Source of the DNA: Bolinopsis microptera
Lineage: Eukaryota; Ctenophora; Tentaculata; Lobata; Bolinopsidae
Length of the DNA: 64,000 bases
Assembly (NCBI RefSeq): GCF_026151205.1
Contig: NC_087080.1
Location: 14,701,337 to 14,765,336 of the forward strand
Reading direction: 5' to 3'
Shown: piece by piece, positions 11,624 through 24,430 of the stretch
Layout of the letters: every line of letters starts with the position of its first letter
Position numbering within the stretch: the first letter of the stretch is position 1
Translations under genes and position numbers: made by a program
The notes under the pieces: generated by a model
What the model saw: only the letters and a program-made list of their open reading frames with translations
What the model was told of the DNA's origin: nothing
Database searches by the model: none

Positions 11624-11749
11624 CTGTGCAATTTTCTTCATCTGACCCATCTTCACAATCTGGATCTCCGCCGTCACAAACAAATGATTCCCGAATACAT
11701 TGCTCTTGATCCGCGCACTTTACAAATCCTGTGTCACATTCGGCGGCCA
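11624..11749 (-). CDS. LDLa exon, copy 2
   Basis: Same 126-nt phase 1-1 exon with intact splice sites. It encodes [19 protein letters not shown] at its end. It lies 1373 bp from copy 1, preceded by the type of spacer without the transposase. Confidence 0.8.
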
Positions 11750-12073
11750 CTGGTGAAAGTAATCGGTATTAACAAACTTCTGAGTAGTTGATATTAATAG
11801 ACTTTTAATTATGAGTATTTAGTTGATATTAATAAACTTTTAGTTATGAGTATGTAGTTGATACTTATAGACTTCTGAGTAGTTGAGATTAATAAACTTT
11901 TAGTTATGAGTATGTAGTTGATATTTATACACTTCTGAAATATGAGTAGTTGATATTGATAGACTTTTAGTTATGAATATTAAGTTGATATCAATAGACT
12001 TTTAGTTATGAGTATGTAGTTGATATTTATAAACTTCTGACTAAACTATATCGTTGAATCAATGAAAACAAGT

Positions 12074-14880
12074 AGTAAAACAAAGTATTTTTTAGTAAAA
12101 CAAAGTATTTTATTTATTAGCAGTGCAATCGTTTGGGGACCGGTTTTTGGTACCCGGCCAATGTTTACAAAATAATATAATACATAACAATATAATTTTA
12201 TTTAATATGCGTGAATATGGAAATTGAAAATGTTGATTACGTCTATTCATTAAAAACAAAAACAGAAACTTTAAAAATTAAAACTTGTATATCATGATTT
12301 ATTAACATATAGTGACAAATAATTTGATTTGATACGACAGATGATCATACGCACTGTTTTATAAGCTACTTGAGGTTAAAACAAAAAAGAATAACTGAGC
12401 CCATGTCTTATCAGCACCTGCTAGCGCTATCTATATGATGCTATTAATATGACAGTGAATTGTGAATGGGCAGTGAAAAAAGTGGCATATGGTTGATAGT
12501 GACTAGTGTGCTAACCGTCTGGTTTTATTTATTCCTTAGTTTATTCTCGGTAGTTGATTTGTTGTGTGCCTGATCTTGTCGATTTACGTAGCCCGGGTAA
12601 ATTATGTAACAGAAAAGGTGGCCATTCTTCATCGTTTCCTGAGCTTTGTAGTTCTATCATTACACGCTTCGCTGATTTCTTATATATGCTTATTGAGAAA
12701 ATGCTAGATGGGCAAGTTATGCGACTAATGTTGTGCTCGGTAATAGCTAATATAGGACCTTTATACAGAACACTAGCGCGTAGATCTGGTTGAGAGTACG
12801 TTGTTAGCCAGTCGATATTGTCGTCATAAGACGTGCCATACTTTGGTATATCGGGAGGAAATAAGTCTTTTATCGACGACGGCAGAAGGCCAGGCATGTA
12901 AGTTATCTTGTGCATCAGAGTCAGAGCATTTTTTATGATGACCCCGTGTACAGATAATATTTCGTACTCTTTAAACGTAGTTTTAGAATGATCCGGAAGC
13001 TTACCGTCCTTGTAATAGTAATTCACGTAGCCCGGCATAACTGCTCGTATTCCCTGCTTTTGTTTAGTGAACAGTGATTCAATATGGGATTTTGCAGCAA
13101 AGCCCCAAACTAGTGAACAGAAATTTAAGTGAGATTGTACAAAACTTTGGAAGATCTGTAAGCGTGCTTTGATTGGTAATTTGCGTTTTATTTTGAACAT
13201 AATACCTATAAACCGTGACATTTTTGTTTTGACGGCTCGGATGTGGCTGGCCCATTTTAGTTTGTCGTCGACGATAACTCCTAAAAACCTGGCCTCCGTT
13301 TTGCGTTCTAAAGGAGAGTTGTCGATACTTACTTGTAGAGACGATAGATCTACCCGTCGTTTTGAAAATACCATATAACAAGTCTTCTTCAGATTAAGAG
13401 CTAGGCCGTTCGAGTTAACCCATTTTATCAACACGTCAGTGAGGTGGTTTACTTTGGACATAATGTCTTGTACATTTGATCCGGTGATAATAATGTTTGC
13501 GTCGTCTGCGTATAATATAAATTTAGCTAGGTTACTGATTCCTGGTAAGTCATTGATATATATGACAAAGAGCAGGGGGCCTAATATGCTCCCTTGTGGA
13601 ACACCGTATATCATAGATTCTAATGATGAAATGGAGCCGTTTAGGGAAACAAATTGACTGCGACCACTGAGGTATGACTCGAACCATTTCAACGCAATGC
13701 CACGAATACCGTAATGCTCAAGTTTCCTGAGTAATGTCGCGTGATCTAGGACGTCAAATGCCTTGCTATAGTCTAAAAGTAATAAAAGTGCTATTTGGTT
13801 CTTATTTAGAGAATGCAGAATAGAGCTCTGAGCATTGAGAAGTGCGTGCTCACATGATCTTCCTGGTCGGAATCCGTACTGATTCTCGAATAGAGAGTTA
13901 TTCTTGTCGAGAAATTCTAAAACGCGTCTGTGCATTAGTTTTTCATAAATTTTTGAGAACGAGCCCAGAAGCGAAATAGGTCTATAATTCGCTACGTCGA
14001 GTTTACAACCTCCTTTGTGTATAGGTGTAACTTTTGCCGTTTTCAAAGCTTTAGGGAAAGCTCCCTCTACAAAAGATGTGTTAACTACTTTTGCTAAGGC
14101 GCATAAAAAATTTTGGCATGTGCTGGCTATTTTCAAGGGCTCAATCTTTGAATCGAGAGTTGCCTTATTTTTTAGGCCAATAATAATTCTATGAATCTCG
14201 GTGGGCCCAGTAGGTTCGAGGTAGACGTTGGACATGACCCGGTCAGATACTCCTGGAACCCCCCAGGATCGAAGGTCTGTCGGGAACTGATCTGAGACTT
14301 GATGTTGGCTGCGATGCTGGGAAAGTAGCCATTGAACTTTTCAGCGACTGCCGAGTTAGTACTCAAGATCGTCCCGTCAGTATCCCTCAATCTGATTTGA
14401 TCAGATCCCCGTCTTTTTCTGTTTAGCAGGCCGTTGATTATCTCCCATTGTTTTTTGGAACAGTCCTGATATTTTTCAAATTGTTTTTTGTAATACCGCT
14501 CCTTGGCAATGTTAACGTGTTTACTGCAAAATAGTTTCATTTTATCGTATGCAGCTATGTTTTCATCAGTAGGCTCTGTGATATTAAGATGGTATAATTG
14601 CTGTTTACGTGCACAAGCTGTTTCGAGCCATGGAAGTATCCACGGCTTCGGATCAGACCGTTCATTTTCACGACGATTACGATTACTCTTAACGGGGTAT
14701 GCAGTGTTGTAATGTTTCATGTAGATTTCTGAGAACTTGTCATACTGTTCACTCGCACTGCCTGATTCCCGCGCTTCCTCCCACGTCTCCCCTTCCAATA
14801 GCTCCTTGAACATAGCATTGCTGGCTTCAATCAATTCATATGATATAATTATAAGAATATAATAGTATGTCACACCTATT
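12074..14880 (-). mobile_element. LINE 2: 5'-truncated non-LTR retrotransposon
   Basis: The minus-strand frame 12541-14235 is a reverse transcriptase with TPIHKGG, NYRPISLLG, GFRPGRSCEHA, LDYSKAFDVLD, GVPQGSILGPLLF and YADDANI. The frame 14172-14873 is the linker that should precede it; the two overlap with a frame break near 14200. The endonuclease is missing, so the copy is 5'-truncated at about 14880. The 3' end at 12074 is marked by a duplicated tail motif (TAGTAAAACAAAGTATTTT, written on the plus strand). It sits inside the interrupted transposon copy of the LDLa array. Confidence 0.85.
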
Positions 14881-16887
14881 TAACTGTTACGTTCGAGTAG
14901 TCGTGCTATGGCTAAATTTAACTAGGACCAGTGGTGTCGATTAACATTTAAAAGGTGATTCTAAGTGACACAAATGGAAAATTTTAAGAAAAGACGGATC
15001 AAAACACAGATCCAAGGACAAGGAGACCCCACTGCAGGACCATACATGCTATTGGCTTGTGCATGGCCCAAAAGGTTCCAGTTGTCCAGGAAACTGTACG
15101 TAGCTGGTCAACTAGTTTTGAATTCAGACTAGGCTTGATGAGTTCTGGGGTTTCTAGAGGTAAGATTTGATGGTGCCAGGTTTGTTCAGGCGGACATGGA
15201 AATTATGCAAGGAATATATATAGGTATATAAAAATCATATCAATATAAAAATAGATCCAAAAATAGATCCAAAGATTCACACGGCAGTCAGGGAACTTCC
15301 AGACAGGATGCTTTTGAAACAGGTATAATTAGCGCTTTTGTAATTAGTTGTATGCAAGGGATGGGATGCTGATTGACTAAGCTGGTTCAATGCCCCAGCT
15401 ATTTAGGGGGAGCCACTCAATTTCACGCCCAGGTGTTTTCAATTGCTGGGTTTCAAGTAAGAGCTTTTTGATACGGCTCTTGATAATTGAGATGGGGGAG
15501 GAAAGGTCGGAAAATTTACTAGAGCCAGGGACCATGACATTGTTTTCATTAGGAGTGCATTTGTCGAATATTTTATCAACCAAACTGTTCCATATAGTCG
15601 TACCTTTGAAGACAAAATTGTGTTTAGAAATTTCAAGTTTGTGTCGGGGGACCCGCATAGTTTGGCTACATGCTCTGGAACTTGTTTGGAATAAACTTGT
15701 CAGAGAGATAGGTTGATGCAGTTTCAAGATTTTAAACAGTTCAGTGGATATATGTTGGGTGTACAGGTTGTGGATTGACATGATTTTCTCGGTATTGAAT
15801 ATTGGCTTAGTGTTTTCCAAAGCAAAGCTCCTTTTTGCGATGTGTTCACTGTATGGTCTTGCACGTGCACATGTTTCATAATACTCTGCCCGGTCGAAGC
15901 TTGGTTTGCTTCCAAATAGAAGACGTACACATCTTTTTTGGATGGAGAACAGTTTAGATAGTCTATAAGGTGTGACACCACCCCAGCTACTGATACAGTA
16001 GCTCATATGAGACTTGAATAAGGAGTCATACAGCTTATGGTACTCTGTTTCTGGAATAAACTTCATAATACGTTTAATTATAGCTATACTTGTAGTTAGT
16101 TTAATTTTTATGTTATCTAGTTGGGGTTCCCAGGATAGTTCATGGTCTATGATAACACCAAGGAATCTCACTTTATCTACTCGTGTAAGCGTGTTGCCGG
16201 ATAACGTGAGTGAGTTCTCAGAGCCATATTCACGAGCACGTGCACAGGACGAGTACCGGCCAGGTCTGAATAACATGTAGACCGATTTGCTTTGGTTAAT
16301 GTGCAGCAAGTTAGATTCCATATAGTCATTTACAGATTCAAGTACTTTATTAGCATTCAAATAGGCTTCTTGTTCAGTTTTTCCAGCAACAAATATGTTC
16401 GTGTCATCTGCAAACAGTATGAAGTGTCCAAGTTTGCTAGAGTTGGTAATGTCATTGATGTAGAGTAAGAAGAGGAGAGGGCCTAGAACTGATCCCTGTG
16501 GTACCCCATATTCAATGTTGCAGTGATCAGAGTGTGTATTTTGGAAATCAACATACTGCTGTCGGTTACACAAATAGCTTTCAATTAGGTCAAGACAGGG
16601 CCCTCTTATGCCATAGTGTTCAAGTTTGACAAGTAATTTTCTGTGGTCGATTGTGTCAAACGCTTTGCTTAAGTCAATGAATATGCCAATTACATGATTC
16701 TTACTTTCTAGGTTTTTAAGAATGTGGTCAATGGAGTAATTGACGGCATGTGCCGTTGAGTGGTTGGATCTGAATCCAAACTGTTTATCGTATATGACCA
16801 TATGTGAAGTAAAGAAGCTATATAGTCGGCAGTAAATTACTTTTTCAAATATCTTACCAAAGATAGGTAGAATGGATATAGGCCAGG
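14881..16887 (-). mobile_element. LINE 3: 5'-truncated relative of LINE 1
   Basis: The frame 15377-16801 encodes the RT from GFRSNHSTAHAVNYS through GIFIDLSKAFDTIDH, GVPQGSVLGPLLFLLYINDI and FADDTNIF to the C-terminal domain, intact over 474 codons. It is clearly the same family as LINE 1. The upstream part is cut at 16887, where array sequence resumes. The stretch 14881-15376 has no coding signal and is probably its 3' UTR, though the border with LINE 2 is uncertain. Confidence 0.85.
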
Positions 16888-17808
16888 TAATTATATGTAC
16901 TTTAAAGATCTAAATTGTAAATATCACATTAGATGGCATGACCACTATCTTGATCTAAATTTTTTTGCTCATGCAGTTGATCTACGAGGGAAAAACAAAG
17001 CAATCACTACTTATTCCTAAATATACATTTCCGAACGACTTTGAGGTTATTTTTAACGAGAAACATTGGGTAAATGAATCTACAACAATACATTTTATCA
17101 AGAACATCATAGTGTCGTATGTTAATGTTGAAAAGGTTCTCCTTGGTCTGCCGGAGGCACAGAAAAATTTGTTAGTATATGATGTTTTCAGGGCCGGTCA
17201 CTTGACGGAAAAAGTCAACAAAATTATGGCAGTCAACAACATAGTCCATGAGCTAGTCCCCGCCAACATGAAAAACTTGTTTCCCATTTCATCCTCTAGA
17301 TATTACGATAAATCGTGTTGCCAAAGACATTTTCCGACGTTGTTATAGTTCATATTACTCAGCGAGGTAAAGAAACAGATAAGTGCTGGGAAATTTCCAC
17401 GTGATGTTAAGGTTAACCTAAAGTTGTCAAAGATAAAACCACTTCACGCCGAATGGGTGGTAAAAGTTTACACTGAAATGCAGGACTGAGGTAGTTTGAT
17501 AAAAAAAAAAGTTTCCAAAAAGCGGGTATTACTGATGCTTTAAGCATGGAATATTTTATGCCCGAAAACCCATTTGATGAAGATGATATGGAATATTAGA
17601 CAATAATCATGTTGATGTAAATATATTTTAACATGTTTACAGCTGATTAAAGACTGCTCTTCTTGCTTACTGTATGAAAAATATATTTATAAATCATCTG
17701 CTAAAATTTAAAAAACGTTAAGAAAATGAAAAAAAATTTCAATTTTTGATGGTTTTGATTGTTAAAGTAATGTCCGTCGAAATAAGGTCCGATAAGGTAG
17801 TGGAAAAC
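16888..17808 (+). mobile_element. Array copy of the pogo-like transposon, interrupted by LINEs
   Basis: The transposon copy begins at about 12042 (CTAAACTATATCGTTGAATC), is broken at 12074 and resumes at 16888 (TAATTATATGTAC). It carries the transposase remnant 16965-17599 and ends with the right terminal repeat near 17806. The left terminal repeat is absent, as in all array copies except the first. Confidence 0.8.
16965..17599 (+). pseudogene. DDE transposase remnant, copy 2
   Basis: 127 codons open from the first recognisable motif through VPANMKNLF to a stop at 17348, followed by the KPLHAEWVVKVY and GITDALSMEYF segments in other frames. It has the five-A version of the run that is expanded in copy 1. 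Confidence 0.7.
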
Positions 17809-17913
17809 TATGGAAAACTATCATGTTTGATTAAACGTTTTAAAGTTAAAAGTTAATGGCAAACTCAAAAGTATTTAATGTCAAATTCAAAAAAGAGTTT
17901 ATTAAAACTCAAC

Positions 17914-18039
17914 CTGTGCAATTTTCTTCATCTGACCCATCTTCACAATCTGGATCTAGGCCGTCACAAACAAATGATTCCCGAATACATTGCTCTTGAT
18001 CCGCGCACTTTACAAATCCTGTGTCACATTCGGCGGCCA
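17914..18039 (-). CDS. LDLa exon, copy 3
   Basis: The 126-nt phase 1-1 exon with intact acceptor and donor. This copy and copy 6 read [14 protein letters not shown] where others read [14 protein letters not shown], a two-base difference. Confidence 0.8.
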
Positions 18040-19191
18040 CTGGTGAAAGTAATCGGTATTAACAGACTTCTGAGTAGTTGATGTTAATAGACTTATAGTT
18101 ATGAGTATGTAGTTGATATTTATAGACTTTTAGTTATGAGTATGTAGTTGATACTTATAGACTTCTGAGTAGTTGAGATTAATAAACTTTTAGTTATGAG
18201 TATGTAGTTGATATTTATACACTTCTGAAATATGAGTAGTTGATATTGATAGACTTTTAGTTATGAATATTAAGTTGATATCAATAGACTTTTAGTTATG
18301 AGTATGTAGTTGATATTTATAAACTTCTGAGTAGTTGATATTAAAAGACTTTTAGTTATGAATATTAAGTTGATATCAATAGACTTTTAGTTATGAGTAT
18401 GTAGTTGATATTTATACACTTCTGAAATATGAGTAGTTGATATTGATAGACTTTTAGTTATGAATATTAAGTTGATATCAATAGACTTTTAGTTATGAGT
18501 ATGTAGTTGATATTTATAAACTTCTGAGTAGTTGATATTAAAAGACTTTTAGTTATGAGTATGTAGTTGATAGCAGTACGGAAGTCTTTATTGAATGCGT
18601 AAAGTTTTTTGTCGCACTTTAGTTCGTGTCGCACTACAGTCCAGGTAGCGTACTTTAGTGCGACAGTGTCGATCTTGAAGGTTTCGCACTGGGGTATGTT
18701 TCGCACTAGGGTACGTGTCGCACTACAGTACGGGAACCTTCAAAATACATGTGTAAATCGTCTTCAGCTGATGTCATCAGTCATATAGTGTATCAGATGA
18801 CTTTAATCGTGAGAGGTTTTAATTTAAGTATAGCATCTGATCAACCGACGTAAAGATCACTTATTATCATCGCACCACATGAATACATAGCTAGAACAAC
18901 TTATATGGGTGGGGCGAGACTCTGGAGTTTGGGATACCAATGGGAATTGGCCATTGTGAAACATGGCCAACAGTGCAGGACAAAATTTAAAAAACGTAAA
19001 AAAATGAAAACAAATTTCAATTTTTGATGGTTTTGATTGTTCAAGTAATGTCCGTCGAAATAAGGTCCGATAAGGTAGTGGAAAACTATGGAAAACTATC
19101 ATGTTTGATTAAACGTTTTAAAGTTAAAAGTTAATGGCAAACTCAAAAGTATTTAATGTCAAATTCAAAAAAGAGTTTATTAAAACTCAAC

Positions 19192-19317
19192 CTGTGCAAT
19201 TTTCTTCATCTGACCCATCTTCACAATCTGGATCTCCGCCGTCACAAACAAATGATTCCCGAATACATTGCTCTTGATCCGCGCACTTTACAAATCCTGT
19301 GTCACATTCGGCGGCCA
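19192..19317 (-). CDS. LDLa exon, copy 4
   Basis: The 126-nt phase 1-1 exon with intact splice sites, of the CDGGDPDC type, in a unit with the GTCGCAC-type spacer, 1278 bp from copy 3. Confidence 0.8.
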
Positions 19318-19608
19318 CTGGTGAAAGTAATCGGTATTAACAAACTTCTGAGTAGTTGATATTAATAGACTTTTAATTATGAGTATTTAGTTGATATTAA
19401 TAAACTTTTAGTTATGAGTATGTAGTTGATACTTATAGACTTCTGAGTAGTTGAGATTAATAAACTTTTAGTTATGAGTATGTAGTTGATATTTATACAC
19501 TTCTGAAATATGAGTAGTTGATATTGATAGACTTTTAGTTATGAATATTAAGTTGATATCAATAGACTTTTAGTTATGAGTATGTAGTTGATATTTATAA
19601 ACTTCTGA

Positions 19609-20550
19609 CTAAACTATATCGTTGAATCAATGAAAACAAGTAATTATATGTACTTTAAAGATCTAAATTGTAAATATCACATTAGATGGCATGACCACTA
19701 TCTTGATCTAAATTTTTTTGCTCATGCAGTTGATCTACGAGGGAAAAACAAAGCAATCACTACTTATTCCTAAATATACATTTCCGAACGACTTTGAGGT
19801 TATTTTTAACGAGAAACATTGGGTAAATGAATCTACAACAATACATTTTATCAAGAACATCATAGTGTCGTATGTTAATGTCGAAAAGGTTCTCCTTGGT
19901 CTGCCGGAGGCACAGAAAAATTTGTTAGTATATGATGTTTTCAGGGCCGGTCACTTGACGGAAAAAGTCAACAAAATTATGGCAGTCAACAACATAGTCC
20001 ATGAGCTAGTCCCCGCCAACATGAAAAACTTGTTTCCCATTTCATCCTCTAGATATTACGATAAATCGTGTTGCCAAAGACATTTTCCGACGTTGTTATA
20101 GTTCATATTACTCAGCGAGGTAAAGAAACAGATAAGTGCTGGGAAATTTCCACGTGATGTTAAGGTTAACCTAAAGTTGTCAAAGATAAAACCACTTCAC
20201 GCCGAATGGGTGGTAAAAGTTTACACTGAAATGCAGGACTGAGGTAGTTTGATAAAAAAAAAAGTTTCCAAAAAGCGGGTATTACTGATGCTTTAAGCAT
20301 GGAATATTTTATGCCCGAAAACCCATTTGATGAAGATGATATGGAATATTAGACAATAATCATGTTGATGTAAATATATTTTAACATGTTTACAGCTGAT
20401 TAAAGACTGCTCTTCTTGCTTACTGTATGAAAAATATATTTATAAATCATCTGCTAAAATTTAAAAAACGTTAAAAAAATGAAAAAAAATTTCAATTTTT
20501 GATGGTTTTGATTGTTCAAGTAATGTCCGTCGAAATAAGGTCCGATAAGG
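19609..20550 (+). mobile_element. Array copy of the pogo-like transposon with transposase remnant
   Basis: Begins at CTAAACTATATCGTTGAATC directly after minisatellite sequence and ends at the right terminal repeat. The transposase remnant lies at 19718-20352 with the same stop after about 127 codons as copy 2. Confidence 0.8.
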
Positions 20551-20666
20551 TAGTGGAAAACTATGGAAAACTATCATGTTTGATTAAACGTTTTAAAGTT
20601 AAAAGTTAATGGCAAACTCAAAAGTATTTAATGTCAAATTCAAAAAAGAGTTTATTAAAACTCAAC

Positions 20667-20792
20667 CTGTGCAATTTTCTTCATCTGACCCATCTTCACA
20701 ATCTGGATCTCCGCCGTCACAAACAAATGATTCCCGAATACATTGCTCTTGATCCGCGCACTTTACAAATCCTGTGTCACATTCGGCGGCCA
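20667..20792 (-). CDS. LDLa exon, copy 5
   Basis: The 126-nt phase 1-1 exon with intact splice sites, CDGGDPDC type, 1475 bp from copy 4. Confidence 0.8.
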
Positions 20793-21083
20793 CTGGTGAA
20801 AGTAATCGGTATTAACAAACTTCTGAGTAGTTGATATTAATAGACTTTTAATTATGAGTATTTAGTTGATATTAATAAACTTTTAGTTATGAGTATGTAG
20901 TTGATACTTATAGACTTCTGAGTAGTTGAGATTAATAAACTTTTAGTTATGAGTATGTAGTTGATATTTATACACTTCTGAAATATGAGTAGTTGATATT
21001 GATAGACTTTTAGTTATGAATATTAAGTTGATATCAATAGACTTTTAGTTATGAGTATGTAGTTGATATTTATAAACTTCTGA

Positions 21084-22026
21084 CTAAACTATATCGTTGA
21101 ATCAATGAAAACAAGTAATTATATGTACTTTAAAGATCTAAATTGTAAATATCACATTAGATGGCATGACCACTATCTTGATCTAAATTTTTTTGCTCAT
21201 GCAGTTGATCTACGAGGGAAAAACAAAGCAATCACTACTTATTCCTAAATATACATTTCCGAACGACTTTGAGGTTATTTTTAACGAGAAACATTGGGTA
21301 AATGAATCTACAACAATACATTTTATCAAGAACATCATAGTGTCGTATGTTAATGTTGAAAAGGTTCTCCTTGGTCTGCCGGAGGCACAGAAAAATTTGT
21401 TAGTATATGATGTTTTCAGGGCCGGTCACTTGACGGAAAAAGTCAACAAAATTATGGCAGTCAACAACATAGTCCATGAGCTAGTCCCCGCCAACATGAA
21501 AAACTTGTTTCCCATTTCATCCTCTAGATATTACGATAAATCGTGTTGCCAAAGACATTTTCCGACGTTGTTATAGTTCATATTACTCAGCGAGGTAAAG
21601 AAACAGATAAGTGCTGGGAAATTTCCACGTGATGTTAAGGTTAACCTAAAGTTGTCAAAGATAAAACCACTTCACGCCGAATGGGTGGTAAAAGTTTACA
21701 CTGAAATGCAGGACTGAGGTAGTTTGATAAAAAAAAAAGGTTTCCAAAAAGCGGGTATTACTGATGCTTTAAGCATGGAATATTTTATGCCCGAAAACCC
21801 ATTTGATGAAGATGATATGGAATATTAAACAATAATCATGTTGATGTAAATATATTTTAACATGTTTACAGCTGATTAAAGACTGCTCTTCTTGCTTACT
21901 GTATGAAAAATATATTTATAAATCATCTGCTAAAATTTAAAAAACGTTAAAAAAATGAAAAAAAATTTCAATTTTTGATGGTTTTGATTGTTCAAGTAAT
22001 GTCCGTCGAAATAAGGTCCGATAAGG
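21084..22026 (+). mobile_element. Array copy of the pogo-like transposon with transposase remnant
   Basis: Same structure as the copy at 19609; the transposase remnant lies at 21193-21828. It differs by an added G after the A-run near 21739 and by TAA in place of TAG at the last stop. Confidence 0.8.
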
Positions 22027-22142
22027 TAGTGGAAAACTATGGAAAACTATCATGTTTGATTAAACGTTTTAAAGTTAAAAGTTAATGGCAAACTCAAAAG
22101 TATTTAATGTCAAATTCAAAAAAGAGTTTATTAAAACTCAAC

Positions 22143-22268
22143 CTGTGCAATTTTCTTCATCTGACCCATCTTCACAATCTGGATCTAGGCCGTCACAAAC
22201 AAATGATTCCCGAATACATTGCTCTTGATCCGCGCACTTTACAAATCCTGTGTCACATTCGGCGGCCA
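22143..22268 (-). CDS. LDLa exon, copy 6
   Basis: The 126-nt phase 1-1 exon, CDGLDPDC type like copy 3, followed by the longest minisatellite tract (22290-22895). Confidence 0.8.
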
Positions 22269-23416
22269 CTGGTGAAAGTAATCGGTATTAACAGACTTCT
22301 GAGTAGTTGATATTAATAGACTTTTAATTATGAGTATTTAGTTGATATTAATAAACTTTTAGTTATGAGTATGTAGTTGATACTTATAGACTTCTGAGTA
22401 GTTGAGATTAATAAACTTTTAGTTATGAGTATGTAGTTGATATTTATACACTTCTGAAATATGAGTAGTTGATATTGATAGACTTTTAGTTATGAATATT
22501 AAGTTGATATCAATAGACTTTTAGTTATGAGTATGTAGTTGATATTTATAAACTTCTGAGTAGTTGATATTAAAAGACTTTTAGTTATGAATATTAAGTT
22601 GATATCAATAGACTTTTAGTTATGAGTATGTAGTTGATATTTATAAACTTCTGAGTAGTTGATATTAAAAGACTTTTAGTTATGAATATTAAGTTGATAT
22701 CAATAGACTTTTAGTTATGAGTATGTAGTTGATATTTATACACTTCTGAAATATGAGTAGTTGATATTGATAGACTTTTAGTTATGAATATTAAGTTGAT
22801 ATCAATAGACTTTTAGTTATGAGTATGTAGTTGATATTTATAAACTTCTGAGTAGTTGATATTAAAAGACTTTTAGTTATGAGTATGTAGTTGATAGCAG
22901 TACGGAAGTCGCACTGGGGTATGTTTCGCACTAGGGTACATGTCGCACTACAGTACGGGAACCTTCAAAATACATGTGTAAATCGTCTTCAGCTGATGTC
23001 ATCAGTCATATAGTGTATCAGATGACTTTAATCGTGAGAGGTTTTAATTTAAGTATAGCATCTGATCAACCGACGTAAAGATCACTTATTATCATCGCAC
23101 CACATGAATACATAGCTAGAACAACTTATATGGGTGGGGCGAGACTCTGGAGTTTGGGATACCAATGGGAATTGGCCATTGTGAAACATGGCCAACAGTG
23201 CAGGACAAAATTTAAAAAACGTAAAAAAATGAAAACAAATTTCAATTTTTGATGGTTTTGATTGTTCAAGTAATGTCCGTCGAAATAAGGTCCGATAAGG
23301 TAGTGGAAAACTATGGAAAACTATCATGTTTGATTAAACGTTTTAAAGTTAAAAGTTAATGGCAAACTCAAAAGTATTTAATGTCAAATTCAAAAAAGAG
23401 TTTATTAAAACTCAAC

Positions 23417-23542
23417 CTGTGCAATTTTCTTCATCTGACCCATCTTCACAATCTGGATCTCCGCCGTCACAAACAAATGATTCCCGAATACATTGCTCTT
23501 GATCCGCGCACTTTACAAATCCTGTGTCACATTCGGCGGCCA
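23417..23542 (-). CDS. LDLa exon, copy 7 (most 5' seen)
   Basis: The 126-nt phase 1-1 exon with intact splice sites, CDGGDPDC type. No further upstream exon, signal peptide or start codon of the receptor was recognised between here and 27416, so the 5' end of the gene is not located. Confidence 0.8.
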
Positions 23543-24349
23543 CTGGTGAAAGTAATCGGTATTAACAAACTTCTGAGTAGTTGATATTAATAGACTTTTA
23601 ATTATGAGTATTTAGTTGATATTAATAAACTTTTAGTTATGAGTATGTAGTTGATACTTATAGACTTCTGAGTAGTTGAGATTAATAAACTTTTAGTTAT
23701 GAGTATGTAGTTGATATTTATACACTTCTGAAATATGAGTAGTTGATATTGATAGACTTTTAGTTATGAATATTAAGTTGATATCAATAGACTTTTAGTT
23801 ATGAGTATGTAGTTGATATTTATAAACTTCTGAGTAGTTGATGTTAAAAGACTTTTAGTTATGAGTATGTAGTTGATAGCAGTACGGAAGTCTTTATTGA
23901 ATGCGTAAAGTTTTTTGTCGCACTTTAGTTCGTGTCGCACTACAGTCCAGGTAGCGTACTTTAGTGCGACAGTGTCGATCTTGAAGGTTTCGCACTAGGG
24001 TATGTTTCGCACTAGGGTATGTGTCGCACTACAGTACGGGAACCTTCAAAATACATGTGTAAATCGTCTTCAGCTGATGTCATCAGTCATATAGTGTATC
24101 AGATGACTTTAATCGTGAGAGGTTTTAATTTAAGTATAGCATCTGATCAACCGACGTAAAGATCACTTATTATCATCGCACCACATGAATACATAGCTAG
24201 AACAACTTATATGGGTGGGGCGAGACTCTGGAGTTTGGGATACCAATGGGAATTGGCCATTGTGAAACATGGCCAACAGTGCAGGACAAAATTTAAAAAA
24301 CGTAAAAAAATGAAAACAAATTTCAATTTTTGATGGTTTTGATTGCCTT

Positions 24350-24430
24350 CTAGCGTTCATATTAATGTCCGTTCACATTTATGTCCGTTCAAGTAATGTC
24401 CGTCCAAATAAGGTCCGATAAGGTATGCGA
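24350..24430. mobile_element. Transposon right end of the GTCCG family
   Basis: The array sequence stops at about 24345 and is replaced by a different right end with three GTCCGTTCA/GTCCGTCCA motifs, ending in AAATAAGGTCCGATAAGGTA. This marks the outer border of the array. Confidence 0.6.

Larger units (their letters stand above)
8983..24350. repeat. Segmental tandem array carrying LDLa exons
   Basis: Near-identical units follow one another in the same orientation. One type (about 1475 bp) contains a 5'-truncated transposon, an LDLa exon and a minisatellite. The other (about 1275-1375 bp) contains a different spacer with GTCGCACTA-type motifs, only the right transposon end, then the exon and minisatellite. 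Exon-to-exon spacings are 1373, 1278, 1475, 1476 and 1274 bp, plus one interval of 6290 bp enlarged by two LINE insertions. Near-identity implies recent unequal exchange or gene conversion; assembly of such an array may be imperfect. Confidence 0.85.
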
